Below, piece by piece: positions 32,816 to 44,358 of a DNA stretch of 64,000 bases. The notes under the pieces are model-generated. The model saw only the letters and a program-made list of their open reading frames with translations. It searched no databases and was not told the DNA's origin. Numbering within the stretch: the stretch's first letter is position 1; each line of letters begins with the position of its first letter. This stretch comes from Ypsolopha sequella. Taxonomy: Eukaryota; Arthropoda; Insecta; Lepidoptera; Ypsolophidae. Location: assembly GCA_934047225.1 (NCBI GenBank), contig OW203984.1, forward strand, positions 5,713,201-5,777,200, in the 5' to 3' direction. The translations under genes were made by a program, and so were the position numbers.

Positions 32816-33855
32816 CAGTCTATTCCATTTACGAGGTTACATTTGACACTTCTGAGAACGTAACTCTGCACGTTTCACATAAATTGAAAAAATAAATAGT
32901 CTTTGTTTATGACAGTAAATCACCGTTTGAAAAAACCACAATCAATTCAAAACATTATACAATAAATTCACAAACATAATCAACGTATTTTTTTTAGATA
33001 ACGTGCTCAAAATAAGTATAACTTTAAAATAAAATAATATTTTACTGTAAATACGCGTTTACGTTCTATGGTTTATTTTTTACTTTTAAACATAGTGACG
33101 TAGCTCAAAAATCTCATAAAATTGGTTAGTTAATCGATTATTCTCTTGTGTACCGAGGTCGTAGGAAATAAAAATCTACTAAAAATATGGTCCACCTCGC
33201 AATCACCATGGTTACCATGGCAATCACGATCAGCCATATTGTTTGTCTGTTCAGTACGGTGCAGAAGCCTTGTATACGTTGCGTGCGTGTGTTTTCTTCT
33301 TGCTTGACCACTAAAAGAACAGTGTTGGGCAGTCAAACACGGGAGTTTGTGGTACGCCTACAACATTACTTTGAATGTGAGTTTCAGAATGGTAGTCCAC
33401 TCTTTCGCTATCAGTCGAAAAACTGTTTCCCAAATAAGTAAGGAAAAGCATGGTAAAGATATACCAGAAGATAATAAATTAAAATCGCCACTTAAGAAAA
33501 AAGTTAGAAGGTCGATAGTCACACAAACAAAATGCTGTCGTTGTTGCAAGGAGCATGCAACGTTACTGCTGCGAATTGGAATAGTGTGGTTTTACGAACA
33601 TTAAATCTAAATTTCGCTGATTGGGACCGAGATGTGCATATCGATGCCCTAATAGATAACCAAATTATAATAAATACGGTGGATCCTACAGACGATGGTG
33701 AGGGTGATGATGACGATTGTGACAATGAATATGATGCAACGATTTTGAATAGCGAGCACGCATAAGTCGCATGCTGATAAAATTGAAAAATAATAGTATT
33801 TAATCAAATTAAAAAACTTGACTAAGTAACTTTACCTCGTAAATGGAATAGACTG
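32816..33855 (+). mobile_element. Tc1/IS630-type transposon, deletion derivative
   Basis: 1040 bp with inverted termini CAGTCTATTCCATTTACGAG and complement (about 22 bp), flanked by TA at 32814-32815 and 33856-33857. Both ends of a transposase gene lie inside and the middle is missing (see 33310-33766). The CAGT start and TA target fit the Tc1/mariner superfamily. Confidence 0.85.
33310..33766 (+). pseudogene. Tc1/IS630-type transposase, DDE core deleted
   Basis: The N-terminal part reads REFVVRLQHYFECEFQNG in one frame and then, after a frameshift near 33400, AISRKTVSQISKEKHGKDI followed by KLKSPLKKKVRR. This is the helix-turn-helix DNA-binding region that opens many insect IS630-type transposases. 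From about 33555 the frame continues with NVTAANWNSVV and DWDRDVHIDALIDNQIIINT, then an acidic tail to the stop at 33763-33765; this is the usual C-terminus. The DDE catalytic domain between them, some 200 residues in the family, is absent. The copy is inactive but retains DNA-binding sequence. Confidence 0.75.
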
Positions 33856-33857
33856 TA

Positions 33858-34253
33858 ATGGATGTCATGCAAAAAAAAAATTAGAGAGAAAAAACATGTT
33901 CAGAAATGGAATGAATAAAAATAGAAATTTACAAATAAAATAATAAAATAAAACAACAACATGGTAATAGTAAACCCACGGTATACACGCGGGATGCCTA
34001 TAAGAACTCTGACTTTGAATAATATTTAATAAGAAAACGTGGATCCTTCACCTATCTCAGAGCAACAATCAAGCTATGACACCTCGCAACCTGGTCCTAG
34101 CACTAGCACACATACAACTGAACAAATCGTGCGACTAAAAATACCGAGTGGGCGAATTTAAAGTATGAAATCGAAAATACGTCACCAAAAATCAAAAAAG
34201 AGGTGCGACGAAGAGCGAAGCGAGAAGGAGCGAGTTAGGTTTACATGTAATAT
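33858..34253. other. Unassigned; possible transposon N-terminus remnant
   Basis: 34045-34158 is open in one plus frame and contains SYDTSQPGPSTSTHTTEQ, a composition common near the N-termini of transposase-like proteins, then stops. Followed by GAGCGAAGCGAG-type motifs near 34206-34280. Very weak evidence. Confidence 0.25.
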
Positions 34254-34689
34254 AAAATAAGGAGCCGAGCGAAGCGGAAAAAAATGTTTTTTTTTTTGAA
34301 TCCATTTACTCCACTACAACGTCATCTACGTATTTCATTTTTGGGTAAATGTTTATTGAGTATTCGATTAAAATTCTCACTGAAGGACAACGCGATTGGA
34401 TGAAATTTTCTTGATAGAATTTAATTCCGAAAAGACCTCTAAATTGTTTTATTTTTTCATGTAATTCTGAAATCCTAACTAATTTCATTGTCAAATTGCA
34501 TTCAAAATGTGGATATTATGTATTTGTCTAGTCTCCTTGAAAAACGTTTTGACAAAATTGCCTAGTACATTTTATATAAATAAAAAACTGACTTTTTTAC
34601 TACTTTTCCACGAATCCGTCCCACTCGCACTGAGGGTTTTTTCGCATATGGAGTAACAGGGACGCTAAAACTTTTACGTAGTGCCTTAA
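34254..34689 (-). mobile_element. TTAA-type MITE, family P2, copy b
   Basis: On the minus strand it matches 39309-39729. It starts at TTAA (34686-34689) with TTAAGGCACTACGTAAAAGT. The far end is altered (a poly-T run and an AGGAGCC end in place of GGCGAAA), and its TTAA has become ATAA. The frame 34306-34494 corresponds to that in copy c but differs mostly at amino-acid-changing sites. Confidence 0.75.
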
Positions 34690-35458
34690 AATGAAATTGA
34701 CACTAAAATAGAAAATTGTTCGCCTGAGAATTATCAACTCAACTCAAATTTGTAATTTCAAGTCGCCGTTTACAACATTTTTATTCGCTCACAATCTTTC
34801 GCCCACTTCGTATTTTAGTACGCTATATTCAGTATTTTTGACACCATATATTTGAATTTATATTCGCTCATTTAAATACTACGTCTATAATTTTAGTTTT
34901 AGTGCCGTCGAAACCTAAATTATTCCAAAGTAATTTAGCTTCTATTTTTAATACTTATGAACTATTTTGTAATAAACAAAATTTAGTTTTGACAGCTCCT
35001 AGATTACAATGAAAGCCTTCAGAGTCAGCTTTGTTAGCTCATATGGTTACCAAGTGTATTAAATATTTTTAGCTGTACTTCCAAATGTTTTACAAGAGCG
35101 TGCTTAGATATTGCTCATATGATCCAATGTAATAAACTCCCCTATTTGTACTAACTCGGTTTTTTAGTAGGAATAGTTTATGTTGGTTCATTTATCGGAA
35201 TCAATTCTTATTAGTACGAAGTACAGTTACTGGCCCCGAACCTATTTTAATGTACGCGGCGGTCGGTGGCGAGTCACGTGAGGTCACGATTATAGGCGCT
35301 CAGTTGCATCGTAAATAAATACGTCGCGGTGAATTGGCGGGGGCTGAGGTAGCGATAAATACCTACAGGTCCCGGATAACCTGCCCTTAACTCGATTGAC
35401 GCTTTAATAAAGTTATTCGATAGGCAACTCGCACTTAGCACTCTGTAGGCCCTACCAT
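34690..35458. other. No recognised feature
   Basis: Unique-looking sequence, moderately GC-rich at 35240-35450, without a confident exon. Confidence 0.4.
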
Positions 35459-35560
35459 GAGTTATAAGAATAAGAATAAGAATAAGAATATCTTTATTTG
35501 CTTTAACAAGGGTAGATAGTACTTGGTGTATAGTAGGTACATGCAAAAGAGCTCCTTATT
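35459..35560 (-). mobile_element. LINE 3' tail
   Basis: On the minus strand GCAAATAAAGATATTCTTAT followed by further ATTCTT hexamers is a standard lepidopteran LINE 3' end. Little of the element beyond the tail is recognisable. Confidence 0.5.
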
Positions 35561-36059
35561 AGCTAGTTTTAATGTAGCATGCAAATTTTGATACAAAAGA
35601 AATATTGGACATCAGTAAAAGAAACATTCACAAAACAAGAACATAATAGTCAAACAATCATTCATGCATTATATTATATAGCATCCAATAGAAATTAAAC
35701 TTGAATTTAATAAATATGTCAACTTATACACATCTATTTACCTAGCGTTAAACGTCTAAGTTGAGACTGACTACGTAAAATATGAGAAATTGTACAGTGC
35801 CCCTAGCGGTTTACGAGAGGAACTAGAGTTTCTGATACTAAATATTTTACGCCGTCACTAATGAGTATCGAGATTCGAGACCTGAACTCGTGGTAGGGGC
35901 CTATGTAGTTAACTAAGTATTTTATTTATGAACATGCCTATCATCCAATACGTCACGGGATACTAGTTCTTACTACGACAGCGTTAGGGTGATAGTCATA
36001 CAACAATGTGCTGGTTCCATAAATTAAACTTTAATACGACGAGCCACGATCTGGACTAC
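35561..36059. other. No recognised feature
   Basis: AT-rich, nothing assignable. Confidence 0.4.
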
Positions 36060-36150
36060 GATCTATTGTACATGCATACTTATATGCTCATGACTGTCTC
36101 ACAGAGGGGTAGGCAGAGACTACCGATGTTCGTCTATTACGATCGTAACA
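36060..36150 (-). repeat. Lepidopteran repeat fragment (AGAGGGGTAGGCAGAGAC)
   Basis: CATGACTGTCTCACAGAGGG then GTAGGCAGAGACTACC is a motif I know as a very common lepidopteran interspersed repeat end; its complement (CCCCTCTGGGAGACAGGCTT) is at 38856. Family class uncertain. Confidence 0.45.
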
Positions 36151-36188
36151 CACCTCTTCCATATCCATCATCCTACTGTTTTAACGAA

Positions 36189-36612
36189 TTAAGAGGCTAT
36201 GCGAATTTTATTTTTGTCACTGTCACCCCAAGTGTCATCGCGCAGTGCGAGAGGGGCGGATTCAGGGCAAAAGGGAAAAAAGTTGGTTTTATATTTTTAT
36301 TAAAAAAAAACAAAAATAGCTAGCAAAATTTCAAATATTAAATCTCTAGATATTGTTAAAACACACCTAATAAAATATGTTTGAGTTCTGAATATGGTCC
36401 CTATTCGTCGAACGAGGAGAAAAAGTGTGTTTGAAGACCTCATTTCAACAATTATTTCTATCGAGGAAAATGTATCCAAACATGTTTTCCAATTTCAAAA
36501 CCCTAGATTATATAGTCAAAATGCATATACCAGAAACTGATCATAATTTTCCGTGTATTTCATGAAATACACAGAAAAGAAACACCCGTATTTTTTTCGC
36601 ATATCGTCTTAA
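36189..36612 (+). mobile_element. TTAA-flanked MITE, family P1, copy d
   Basis: TTAAGAGGCTATGCGAATTT at the left and CGCATATCGTCTTAA at the right, TTAA on both sides. The interior is close to the other P1 copies. Confidence 0.85.
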
Positions 36613-37239
36613 TGCATTCGGAAGCAGCCTGAATAAAGGAACGTATTGTTTGATGCATACAATACGCGTGACGTCATTAAATAATTTCCGCATTTTTCCC
36701 ATCTACATTTAATTCACCGAACTGCAGATTAAACAAACCAATGGTTTTAGAGCTATAACTTTAACGTAGATGGACCCTTGGACAGAGTCTATTTTTTACG
36801 GAACCCCAATAAAGCTGTTACTAACCATAACTTAACTACTTACTACTAACAACACCATAAATAAAATAGTAGATAAGTAACAATAAAACCGACACAATAT
36901 CAAAAAGCACGCTAAAATGAACGCATCATAAAAATGTAATCGAGTCGACAACATCGTTCACAGCAGCGATTCGCGTGATGTGATTATCGACGGCCCATTC
37001 GTCCCGCACTGACCTATTGAAAAGTGGACCGTAAACCCGGCTCTAGAACGTATTGCCGGCACGGCAGCCCGGCACCAAAACGTACTCGAAACGACATAAA
37101 AACCGTTTATAACTACGTAATCGACGATAAATGGCTGTATTCTCGGATTTCATATACTTTTGTCGATTCTTCAGTTCTGTAGCGAAATCGTAAGGCATTT
37201 ACACCAAAAAAACGGGCTCAAGTATGTAAACAAATAATT
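36613..37239. other. No recognised feature
   Basis: Unique-looking, no confident feature. Confidence 0.4.
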
Positions 37240-37570
37240 TACTAAGTTGCGGAAGCCGAAAACTGGCTATAGATACGAACAACTTTTCGGGAAAAAAATT
37301 TGAGAAATCGAGAAAAAGAAATTTGTTGTTTCATAGATTTTGGTTGGGTAGCTACATACTGGGTGTAATGATGACCTGCTCAGAAAATGAAACCACATGT
37401 AGGGAATACCTCTACAAAGCCATAAAAAAAACAATTTCGAGAAAATATTTCTGTTTACTTATGTAACTTTTCTATGGAACAGCAGATTTTTTTTTGCGAT
37501 TCCGGTTTTGGCTAAATGGTAAAAGTTGTTCGTATGGACGAGTACTGTCGCCAGTTTCCGGCTACCGCGA
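37240..37570. repeat. Diverged inverted repeat
   Basis: TAGATACGAACAACTTTTCG at the left and AAAAGTTGTTCGTATGGACG at the right are inverted. Another AAGTTATTCGTATAGATAG-type end is at 53660. Probably an old relative of the TA-flanked MITE at 15892. Confidence 0.45.
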
Positions 37571-37945
37571 GTATAATATATGTACATGGGAAAAAAATTA
37601 AAGCAGATTCCTTTGGGACTCTCAATGGCTCTCATAGAGTAATAAAAATAATTTTAGATATATCAGTTACTTTGGTCTCTCTGGCTGTCTGTATGCTAGC
37701 TTTTCACGTAAAATGTACTAAATGGATTTGCATGTTTTTACTGTTGTGTAAAGTACGAGTACCTTCGACATAACAAACTGAAAAAACTTGAAAAAATAAA
37801 TACAGTTCATCATTTCCTCGCTAGATGGCACTACGTGTGGCAATCACAATCACAATACCTTTAAGCAATATGTTAATTCGTTCATAGGGTGAACATTTCT
37901 ATGCAGCTATACAGTACACAACACATTGAGGCACGTATTAGGAGC

Positions 37946-37980
37946 ACCACGCGGACGAAGTCGCGGGCAAAAGCTACTAG
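37946..37980 (+). mobile_element. Helitron 3' terminus remnant
   Basis: CACGCGGACGAAGTCGCGGG, a self-pairing GC hairpin, then CAAAAGCTACTAG is the usual insect Helitron 3' end. The body upstream is not recognisable. Confidence 0.5.
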
Positions 37981-38377
37981 AACATCTCATTTGAATTTAC
38001 CGATGTAGAAACCTACATTTTATATTTTACAATAATAAAATATGGTCGACTGCTGCTATTAACGCAATAACTTTGTATGTTTGCTAGCTCCCCCATCATC
38101 AGTATGATTAAATTATTCACCGCATTTGAATTAATTAGCATAAACACGGACTAAACAAAGTCAAAGCCATCTTGCTGATCTAGTATCATGGTATAAACTA
38201 CTTTTTGTAGAAGACTTTTTATTACAAATTCACAACATTGTCGCCTATAAAACATATTGCGAATGTTAAAACAAATTAAATGCAGAAAGGTGACATACCT
38301 TAAACTACTATATTCGTATTATTCAATTGAATATTTACGATGTTATACTCTCTGCCAATTTTCCTTGAATTGTATCC
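37981..38377. other. No recognised feature
   Basis: AT-rich, nothing assignable. Confidence 0.4.
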
Positions 38378-38545
38378 GCAAATTCAGACCTTTTGGAATA
38401 TCTCGCCATCTTGCACCTCTTGATGAGAGATGGTTCGGAGTGCGGTGTAAAGATGTGTGCAAAGTTTTATTGATATCAACAGCAGGATTTCAGAAACACT
38501 AAGCATTTATATGGCAGCTGAGCGGGATGGTCCACCTTAACTTAG
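38378..38545 (+). repeat. Repeat Q, copy 2 (right part)
   Basis: Matches 6415-6605 with scattered changes and small deletions; ends GGTCCACCTTAA. Its TTAA-proximal end resembles the termini of the element at 50692 (TTAAGGTGGATGGTC). Confidence 0.6.
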
Positions 38546-38572
38546 CTTTAAGTACAGAATAATAAAAAAAAG

Positions 38573-38857
38573 TATATAGGTCGTATTATAAAAAAAGTAA
38601 TGACAGCTGGTACTAGATTGATGGATGTGGAAGAGGCGAAAGAGGTGTGTCAGGATCGTAGCAGATGGACATCTGTAGTCTTATTATTGAATTATGAATT
38701 GTTATGACATATTTACTTTTAAGATCATACTTAGAGTAAGTATATTATTATTATATAATGCTGTGTAAGTTAGGTATTATATCTTTTATAATACCACATA
38801 ATTATGACTTGTAACTTACCGTTATTAAATAATAAAATCTGTATCTGTATCTGTACC
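38573..38857 (+). mobile_element. LINE 3' end with TATCTG tail
   Basis: A short frame KVMTAGTRLMDVEEAKEVCQ then DRSRWTSVV resembles the end of LINE ORF2 (the A-DR--W---V motif). It is followed by an AT-rich UTR, AATAATAAAATCTG and a (TATCTG)n tail. 5'-truncated and dead. Confidence 0.5.
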
Positions 38858-39308
38858 CCTCTGGGAGACAGGCTTGAGTATATGTATGTATGTAAAAAAA
38901 GGTAATATCCTTCTTATTTTACGAGTATGTGTGTGTGAATGAGGAGAGAGGGTGAGGGTGTGTGTGGCAGTCTGATGGTGTACTTGTGTGTGAAATTATT
39001 GATTTATGTAGTAGAGCTTTTTCTTTGCCATACTTGAAACATTATGTAACAGTGATCTACAAAGATAAGGACGGCAAACTGACAGGTATTATTTTTACGA
39101 CTGATGATGAAGAATGTCAGATAAAGACAATTTATGCCATTTCGACTCGTCTCGTCACCGAGGTACTCGGTCGTGTCAGTCAGGCAATAAGCCAGAACAG
39201 TCGCCTGCAGCACACACTAGAGCTTCATACGATTGTATCAGTGACGGCAGCGTAATAGGCATGGGAATGATTGCTACATTTAATTTATTTTCATTTGATG
39301 AAATTACT
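38858..39308. other. Unassigned, with ATGT and TGTG repeats
   Basis: Starts with CCCCTCTGGGAGACAGGCTT and (ATGT)n, a common repeat end, then a GTGTGTG-rich stretch (38930-38990). A 97-codon frame (38962-39255) contains VTVIYKDKDGKLTGIIFTTD, which reads like protein but matches nothing I know. Confidence 0.35.
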
Positions 39309-39729
39309 TTAAGGCGATACGTAAAAGTTTTAGCGTCCCTGTTACTCCCGAAAAAACCCTCAGTGCAAGTGGGACGGATTCGTGGAAAAGTAGCAAAAAG
39401 TCGGTTTTTTATTAATATAAAATGTACTGAGCTATTTTGTCAAAAAGATTTTCAAGGAGACTTTACAAATACATTATATCCACATTTTGAATGCAATTTC
39501 ACAATGAAATTTGTTAGGATTTCAGAATTACAGGAAAAAATAAAACAATTCAGAGGTATTTTCGGAATTAACTTCTATCGAGAAAATTTCATCAAATCGC
39601 GTTTTCCTTCAGTGAGAATCTTAATCAAATACTCAATAAACATTTACCCAAAAAAGAAAAACGTAGATGACGTTATAGTGGAGTAAATGTATTAAAAAAT
39701 CCCCATTTTTCTTTTTGGTTTCGCCTTAA
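39309..39729 (+). mobile_element. TTAA-flanked MITE, family P2, copy c
   Basis: TTAAGGCGATACGTAAAAGT at the left, TTTCGCCTTAA at the right, TTAA on both sides. One plus-strand frame is open through nearly the entire element (ending 39686) and into upstream flanking DNA, giving 190 codons. It has no known domain, and comparison with copy b argues against selection on it. Confidence 0.85.
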
Positions 39730-41295
39730 TTTTTAACAGTGATTTCACATGTGAAATTTCACAGACAATGATTTCTCATGTGCAATGCGCTAATGTCACA
39801 CTTGCTACAATTATCACCTTACGGCATTTATCTTTTTTAATTACTCTCATTTGTTAGTCATCAAGGACAAAGTTCACCAATGCGTCATACGAGTCTCTTT
39901 TAGTGTAGCGACGAATCAGCAAAATATACCTTCCTCCTTCTAACACGCCCCCCTGTAGTAAGATTCGTCCCTCCTCGCTCGCTCTCTCTTCTATGCGAAT
40001 GATCTGTGATTTTCAACAGACTATGTGAAGGAAGGTAGGGTGTGACATATGAAAACGCATTTCATATGATTTTTCACATGCTACTTTTGAAATGCTCAAT
40101 ACTTATTTATTACTAATAAGTACTGCTATTGAGTTGGCTGACGAGCGGGCGACCGTAGATACCTACAGATTGCTCTATAAATAACACTCGAATTTTTTTT
40201 ATAATTAAGATTGTGGACGCTAATTAATCAGCATTAAGTTTCTAATTAAAGACACAGTCTTTAAAAAGAGGCCGGTACACAATCATTAAGCCAATTGATA
40301 TTAATAAGCTTAGGTTTAGTTAATAAAGCAATCTTAGTAATCAAAGTAAAGAATCTTTTAACACGCCCCATTTCGGTTTCTCCAAACATTATTTCACCGG
40401 AAAAATGAGATGAAAATTTATGACGTCACATTTTGAAGGATCTTTTTAAATCTACTTCTATAGATACGAAACCATCCAATCCTTGCAAACTTAATTGCGT
40501 TTATGCGTTTTTGTGAAAACAAGATGGATGCCGCGGCTTCAAAAATAGGAAGAATACAAACACGAAGTTTTTTTTAACAAAATATTCAATCAATATACGT
40601 AAAAACTCGTTTGTTTGCATTCTCCGATAGCTTACAAACCAAACAATACACACTATTATCGCCAAACAAAGTGCATTTACAAGTAATTGCGACATTACAA
40701 CAACATTATCAGTCAGAGCTGCGTTCTGTCAGGTCACTATTGTCAGGTTCTAGCACTAACAGGAAGAGGATAGCGTATACATTATTCCACGCGCGTAAGT
40801 GAGACGGCATGATAACCTTGTCGGTACACCGAGTGTATGAACGCAACCCGATGCTTGCGGTTCGATAACAACTCGAGTCACGGAAGGGTTTCCCGGAGTG
40901 AGTCACATGTGAAACTGTCACGCACGATGACACGTCATGTTGACAGAGTGACAAAAAAACTCTGACAAGTGTCATTTTGAACAACAAAATTTGTTCCCTC
41001 AACGGTTTGAAAAGACGCTTTTGGACACTTTTTTAACTGTCTGAAATTTTGTATTCACTTACAATTCCATGTGACAAATTTTGACTAATTGGCTTGATGT
41101 CGAGTATAAAGAGGACAGACAGATAACAAACTATTGTGTCTGTGTTTTAATAAGGCTACCAGAAATTACGACAGAGGAAATTAGACTTGGCTTGGGGATC
41201 GATATCGTAAATATCACGTGACAGACACCTTGGTTTTGTAGAGTAATCGTGCGAAACACCAATTTAAATGTTGGTTAATTATACTACCTAAGTTT
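39730..41295. other. Unassigned 1.5-kb stretch
   Basis: Contains CATGTG-centred palindromes (TTTCACATGTGAAA at about 39741, a related motif near 40905) and a GC-richer part at 40700-40940 with no convincing exon. No shared repeat recognised. Confidence 0.4.
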
Positions 41296-41877
41296 AAAAA
41301 AAAAACGGTCAAGTGCGAGTAGAACTCGCGCCCTGAGGGTTCCTTACCATTTAAATAGGTAAATATAGGTACATAAATATTTTTTCTGAAATTACAAATT
41401 TATAACTACCTACAAATTGTATGAAATAAAACTGCAAAATTAAGTTGGTATACCCATACATAAATTTCAAATTTCTTACTGCTTTGGCCTTTGAGATAGA
41501 TCCCGTAACAAAAATGGTCTAAAAATGGCAAATCTGATAGATAATTAAGATTTTTTAAAAAATGTACTCTACATAATAAGCTCTAGACAATGACAGACAC
41601 CCCACATGACATGCTAGGGTAAGAAAAAAAAATTTTTTTCGGCTCCATTTTCATTGAGCCCCCCCTGAAAACTAATTTAATTACATTTTAAATTCAAAAT
41701 TCGGTTTTGGGTTAACGTTTTACACAACGCGTACAAATTTCAGGTTTCTATCTCATTCCGTCTAAGAATGTCACTCCGCTGTCCGTCTGTCTGTCTGTCC
41801 GTGCCATACGGACAGACAGACAGACAGCGGAGTGACATTAATAGGGCTCCGATTTGCCCTTTGGGTACGGAACCCGA
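41296..41877 (+). repeat. CCGGCCAAGTGCG-type repeat, copy 3
   Basis: AAACGGTCAAGTGCGAGTAG ... TGAGGGTTCCTTAC at the left and CTTTGGGTACGGAACCCGAA at the right. Just before the right end is a strong hairpin (41767-41839). The body is AT-rich. Confidence 0.7.
41767..41839. repeat. GTCT/GACA hairpin
   Basis: AATGTCACTCCGCTGTCCG(TCTG)n and the complementary (ACAG)nCGGAGTGACATT face each other across a few bases, giving a stem of over 30 bp with one 4-bp register difference. Confidence 0.85.
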
Positions 41878-42077
41878 ATAACTACAACTGCAGCCAAAAA
41901 ACGGCGCAGAGTTGTAACCAGGGATATACGACCGCAAATGAAATACTCGGTAAAGTTTAATATTTTTAGTACATTAAACTCAGACAGACCACAAAACTGC
42001 GGCCCTCTTGTCTTGAAATGCCCTGTGATCTAAATCTAAAAGGTGATATATCGTCCGTGCAAAGGTCCCCGTTACTC

Positions 42078-42322
42078 AAGGCGGAAAGACCCGCAGTGCG
42101 AGAGGGACGGAATCGGGGAAAATCGACAAAAAGTCGGTTTTAAATTAATACAAAATTAACTAAAATAGGTAAGTATGTTATAAGGTATTGTTAAAACCCA
42201 TCCAAATAAATAATTTTGATGTCTGTATGTTATCCCAATTTGTAAGAATATCAAAATACGTGTAAATTTAGACCTCATTTCAATAATTATTTCTATCGAG
42301 TGAAATTCCTCAAATCGCGTAG
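42078..42322 (+). mobile_element. TTAA-family fragment (P1/P2-like)
   Basis: CAAGGCGGAAAGACCCGCAG, GAGAGGGACGGAATCGGGG and TTATTTCTATCGAGTGAAAT are the expected blocks in the expected order, but the outer TTAA termini are lost. Confidence 0.6.
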
Positions 42323-42949
42323 CCGGTAGTCCAAAATCTAAAAAAGGTCCCAAAATTGTTATAGTAATTTATTTAACTTCGGATTACTTTTGAAAAGCGG
42401 ATAAATAAAAAAAAATACAAATTTCTTTATTTACTCTACATAATGGTCGTTTTCTGCGGTGGGCCTCCCCTTTATCAGTATAATGTCTAAAATTCTCAAG
42501 TGACGTCATAACCAACAATTCTTTAAAAATCATAAAATAATAATGGTCACTTTATATACCAAAATAATGAAAGCTATGTCCTAAAATGGCGTATATCACC
42601 AGAAAAAAAAAAACATTTTGAATTTTGAATTTAATTTAATATTTCACCCCTAAATACAATTCTTTTAGTAACATATCGTTGTATCGTACCATAGCGTAGA
42701 TGTTATGAAAACAAGAATAACTGCGTCACTTCATCCCCCAAAAGATATATTATGTAAGATATAAAAGAGATATATAGGCCTAAACACACTGCTGTCAGCA
42801 AATCCAACGTGTGATCTGTTTGCTGATAGTTTGATGAACGTGTTTCGCGAATGTCTGACGTTATGTGAGAAAGATGCAAAAAAGAGTAGTATAGTGTAAT
42901 TATTTGTTATTTGTATTTGTAAATACAATGTTATTTGTAAATGTCTTGT
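42323..42949. other. No recognised feature
   Basis: AT-rich. A TTTGAATTTTGAATTTAA run near 42617 resembles a LINE tail but has no LINE sequence next to it. Confidence 0.4.
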
Positions 42950-43447
42950 ATTTTCTTATCCCTTGGTTAAATTAGATATAAGTAATTCAATGTATAGTTT
43001 AAGTTTATGTTAAAAAAAAGACATGATCTTGCCAAGTTTCTTGCCCGTTCTTCTTAGCAAGACTAATCGAATGGGCGGAGGTAGGCATGTATTTATATAC
43101 GTAACCTATTACTATGTAGTATATAGGATGGGATATGGTCGGCCGCCTGGATTCGTGCTGGGGCCTCGGTTGGTGATCATTGAACCTTGTTCCTGGTCCC
43201 TGGCCGGGTCTCCGGTATGGGTTCGGGCGGTTGATTGGATTTCACCTTGTATAATAATAATATTTTACCTATAATTTTAATTGTATATATATTGCTACAT
43301 AAATTAAATAAAAATTTAATCTAAGTAGTTCATGTACATTTATTATTTTATTACATATATTTTTATAAGATTAAAATTTGACTTGTGAAACGTGTATTAT
43401 ATATACCTACTTTGCAAAATAAACTTTTTGATTTTGAATTTTGAATT
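42950..43447 (+). mobile_element. LINE 3' region, copy 2
   Basis: Almost base-for-base the same as 21835-22331, differing by scattered substitutions and a few small indels, with the same start and the same (TTTTGAA)n tail. Both therefore seem truncated at or near the same 5' point, so this may be a short non-autonomous (SINE-like) element and not a random LINE truncation. Confidence 0.7.
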
Positions 43448-44115
43448 ATTTTAGTAGGTATAGCGTATTAGATTTAAGTTTCTGTAAAGCTGTACTTTAA
43501 ATGTATTAAATAAATAAATAAATATAACCCATCGACAAGGAAGTATTCTAGTCTGATCATATTGAACAAGTACAAATGGAAAAATCCAACTTAACCAGCA
43601 TCTATTATTGTGGATTTCGAACGTCTTATCTCTATCGCTGTCCAATTGTTATCGAAAACCGGTAACAGACAGGTTAAGGCCACCCCGCACCAAGACCAGA
43701 GTTTATTTAGCTAACACATGTAATACGTCACCACTCAGTTTACCTTCACAAACAGACAGCCAGCGTCAACATGGAGTCTCCCTTCGCGAAATGAGCCTTG
43801 TTGAGGTAAACAATGAAATTGGATACTGCGTCGACGCGTCCTGCCTGCCCTTACAAACCTGTATGTATAATGCAATAGCTCTTATTACAATGGCCTACGA
43901 CTGACAGTGCCATGTAGTGTGGACTCCACACTGTGGAGTAAGGAAATGGGGTGAGTGGCAACGGCAAACAGGCTCAGCTTGGATCCTAGTGACGAGACAA
44001 ATAAACATGTGTTGCCTATTACTGCGAGCAGGGTTTTAATTTGATACGTAAACTTGGTGTTTGGTTGCAAACGGTAACGGGTTATGACTAATATGTATTC
44101 GAAAGTAAATATTAG
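43448..44115. other. No recognised feature
   Basis: Includes an AATA tetranucleotide run near 43505-43522 and a GTGTGGACTCCACAC palindrome near 43918. A 98-codon frame (43608-43904) is unrecognised. Confidence 0.35.
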
Positions 44116-44254
44116 CGGTGTTACTACAAAACGGTGTTTAACTTTAGACAGTGTTTAAATCTGTTGCTGTCACTTTTTTACGATATGAAAGAAAAGGCGA
44201 CAACAACAGATTTAAACACTGTCTAAAGTTAAACACTGTTTTGTAGTAACACCG
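44116..44254. mobile_element. Palindromic MITE, tandem copy 1
   Basis: CGGTGTTACTACAAAACGGT at the left and its near-exact complement at the right; arms extend through TTTAGACAGTGTTTAAATCT. About 139 bp, with a short centre. A partly deleted second copy follows directly. Confidence 0.8.
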
Positions 44255-44257
44255 TTA

Positions 44258-44358
44258 CTGTGTTACTACAAAACGGTGTTTTTTTTCATATTGTAAAAGA
44301 GTGACAGCAACAGATTTAAACACTGTCTAAAGTTTAACACAGTTTTGTGGTAAGACCG
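44258..44358. mobile_element. Palindromic MITE, tandem copy 2 (deleted)
   Basis: The left arm is cut to TGTTACTACAAAACGGTGTT while the right arm is complete (GTGACAGCAACAGATTTAAA through TTTTGTGGTAAGACCG). It can also pair with the left arm of copy 1. Confidence 0.7.

Noticed and set aside
39114..39686. 190-codon open frame, apparently shared with the minus frame at 34306-34494, as a conserved small protein of family P2
   Set aside because: It reads from flanking DNA straight through a TTAA element. Comparing the last 61 codons of the two copies, I count 13 base differences, of which 11 change the amino acid and 2 do not. That fits neutral decay, not a maintained protein.
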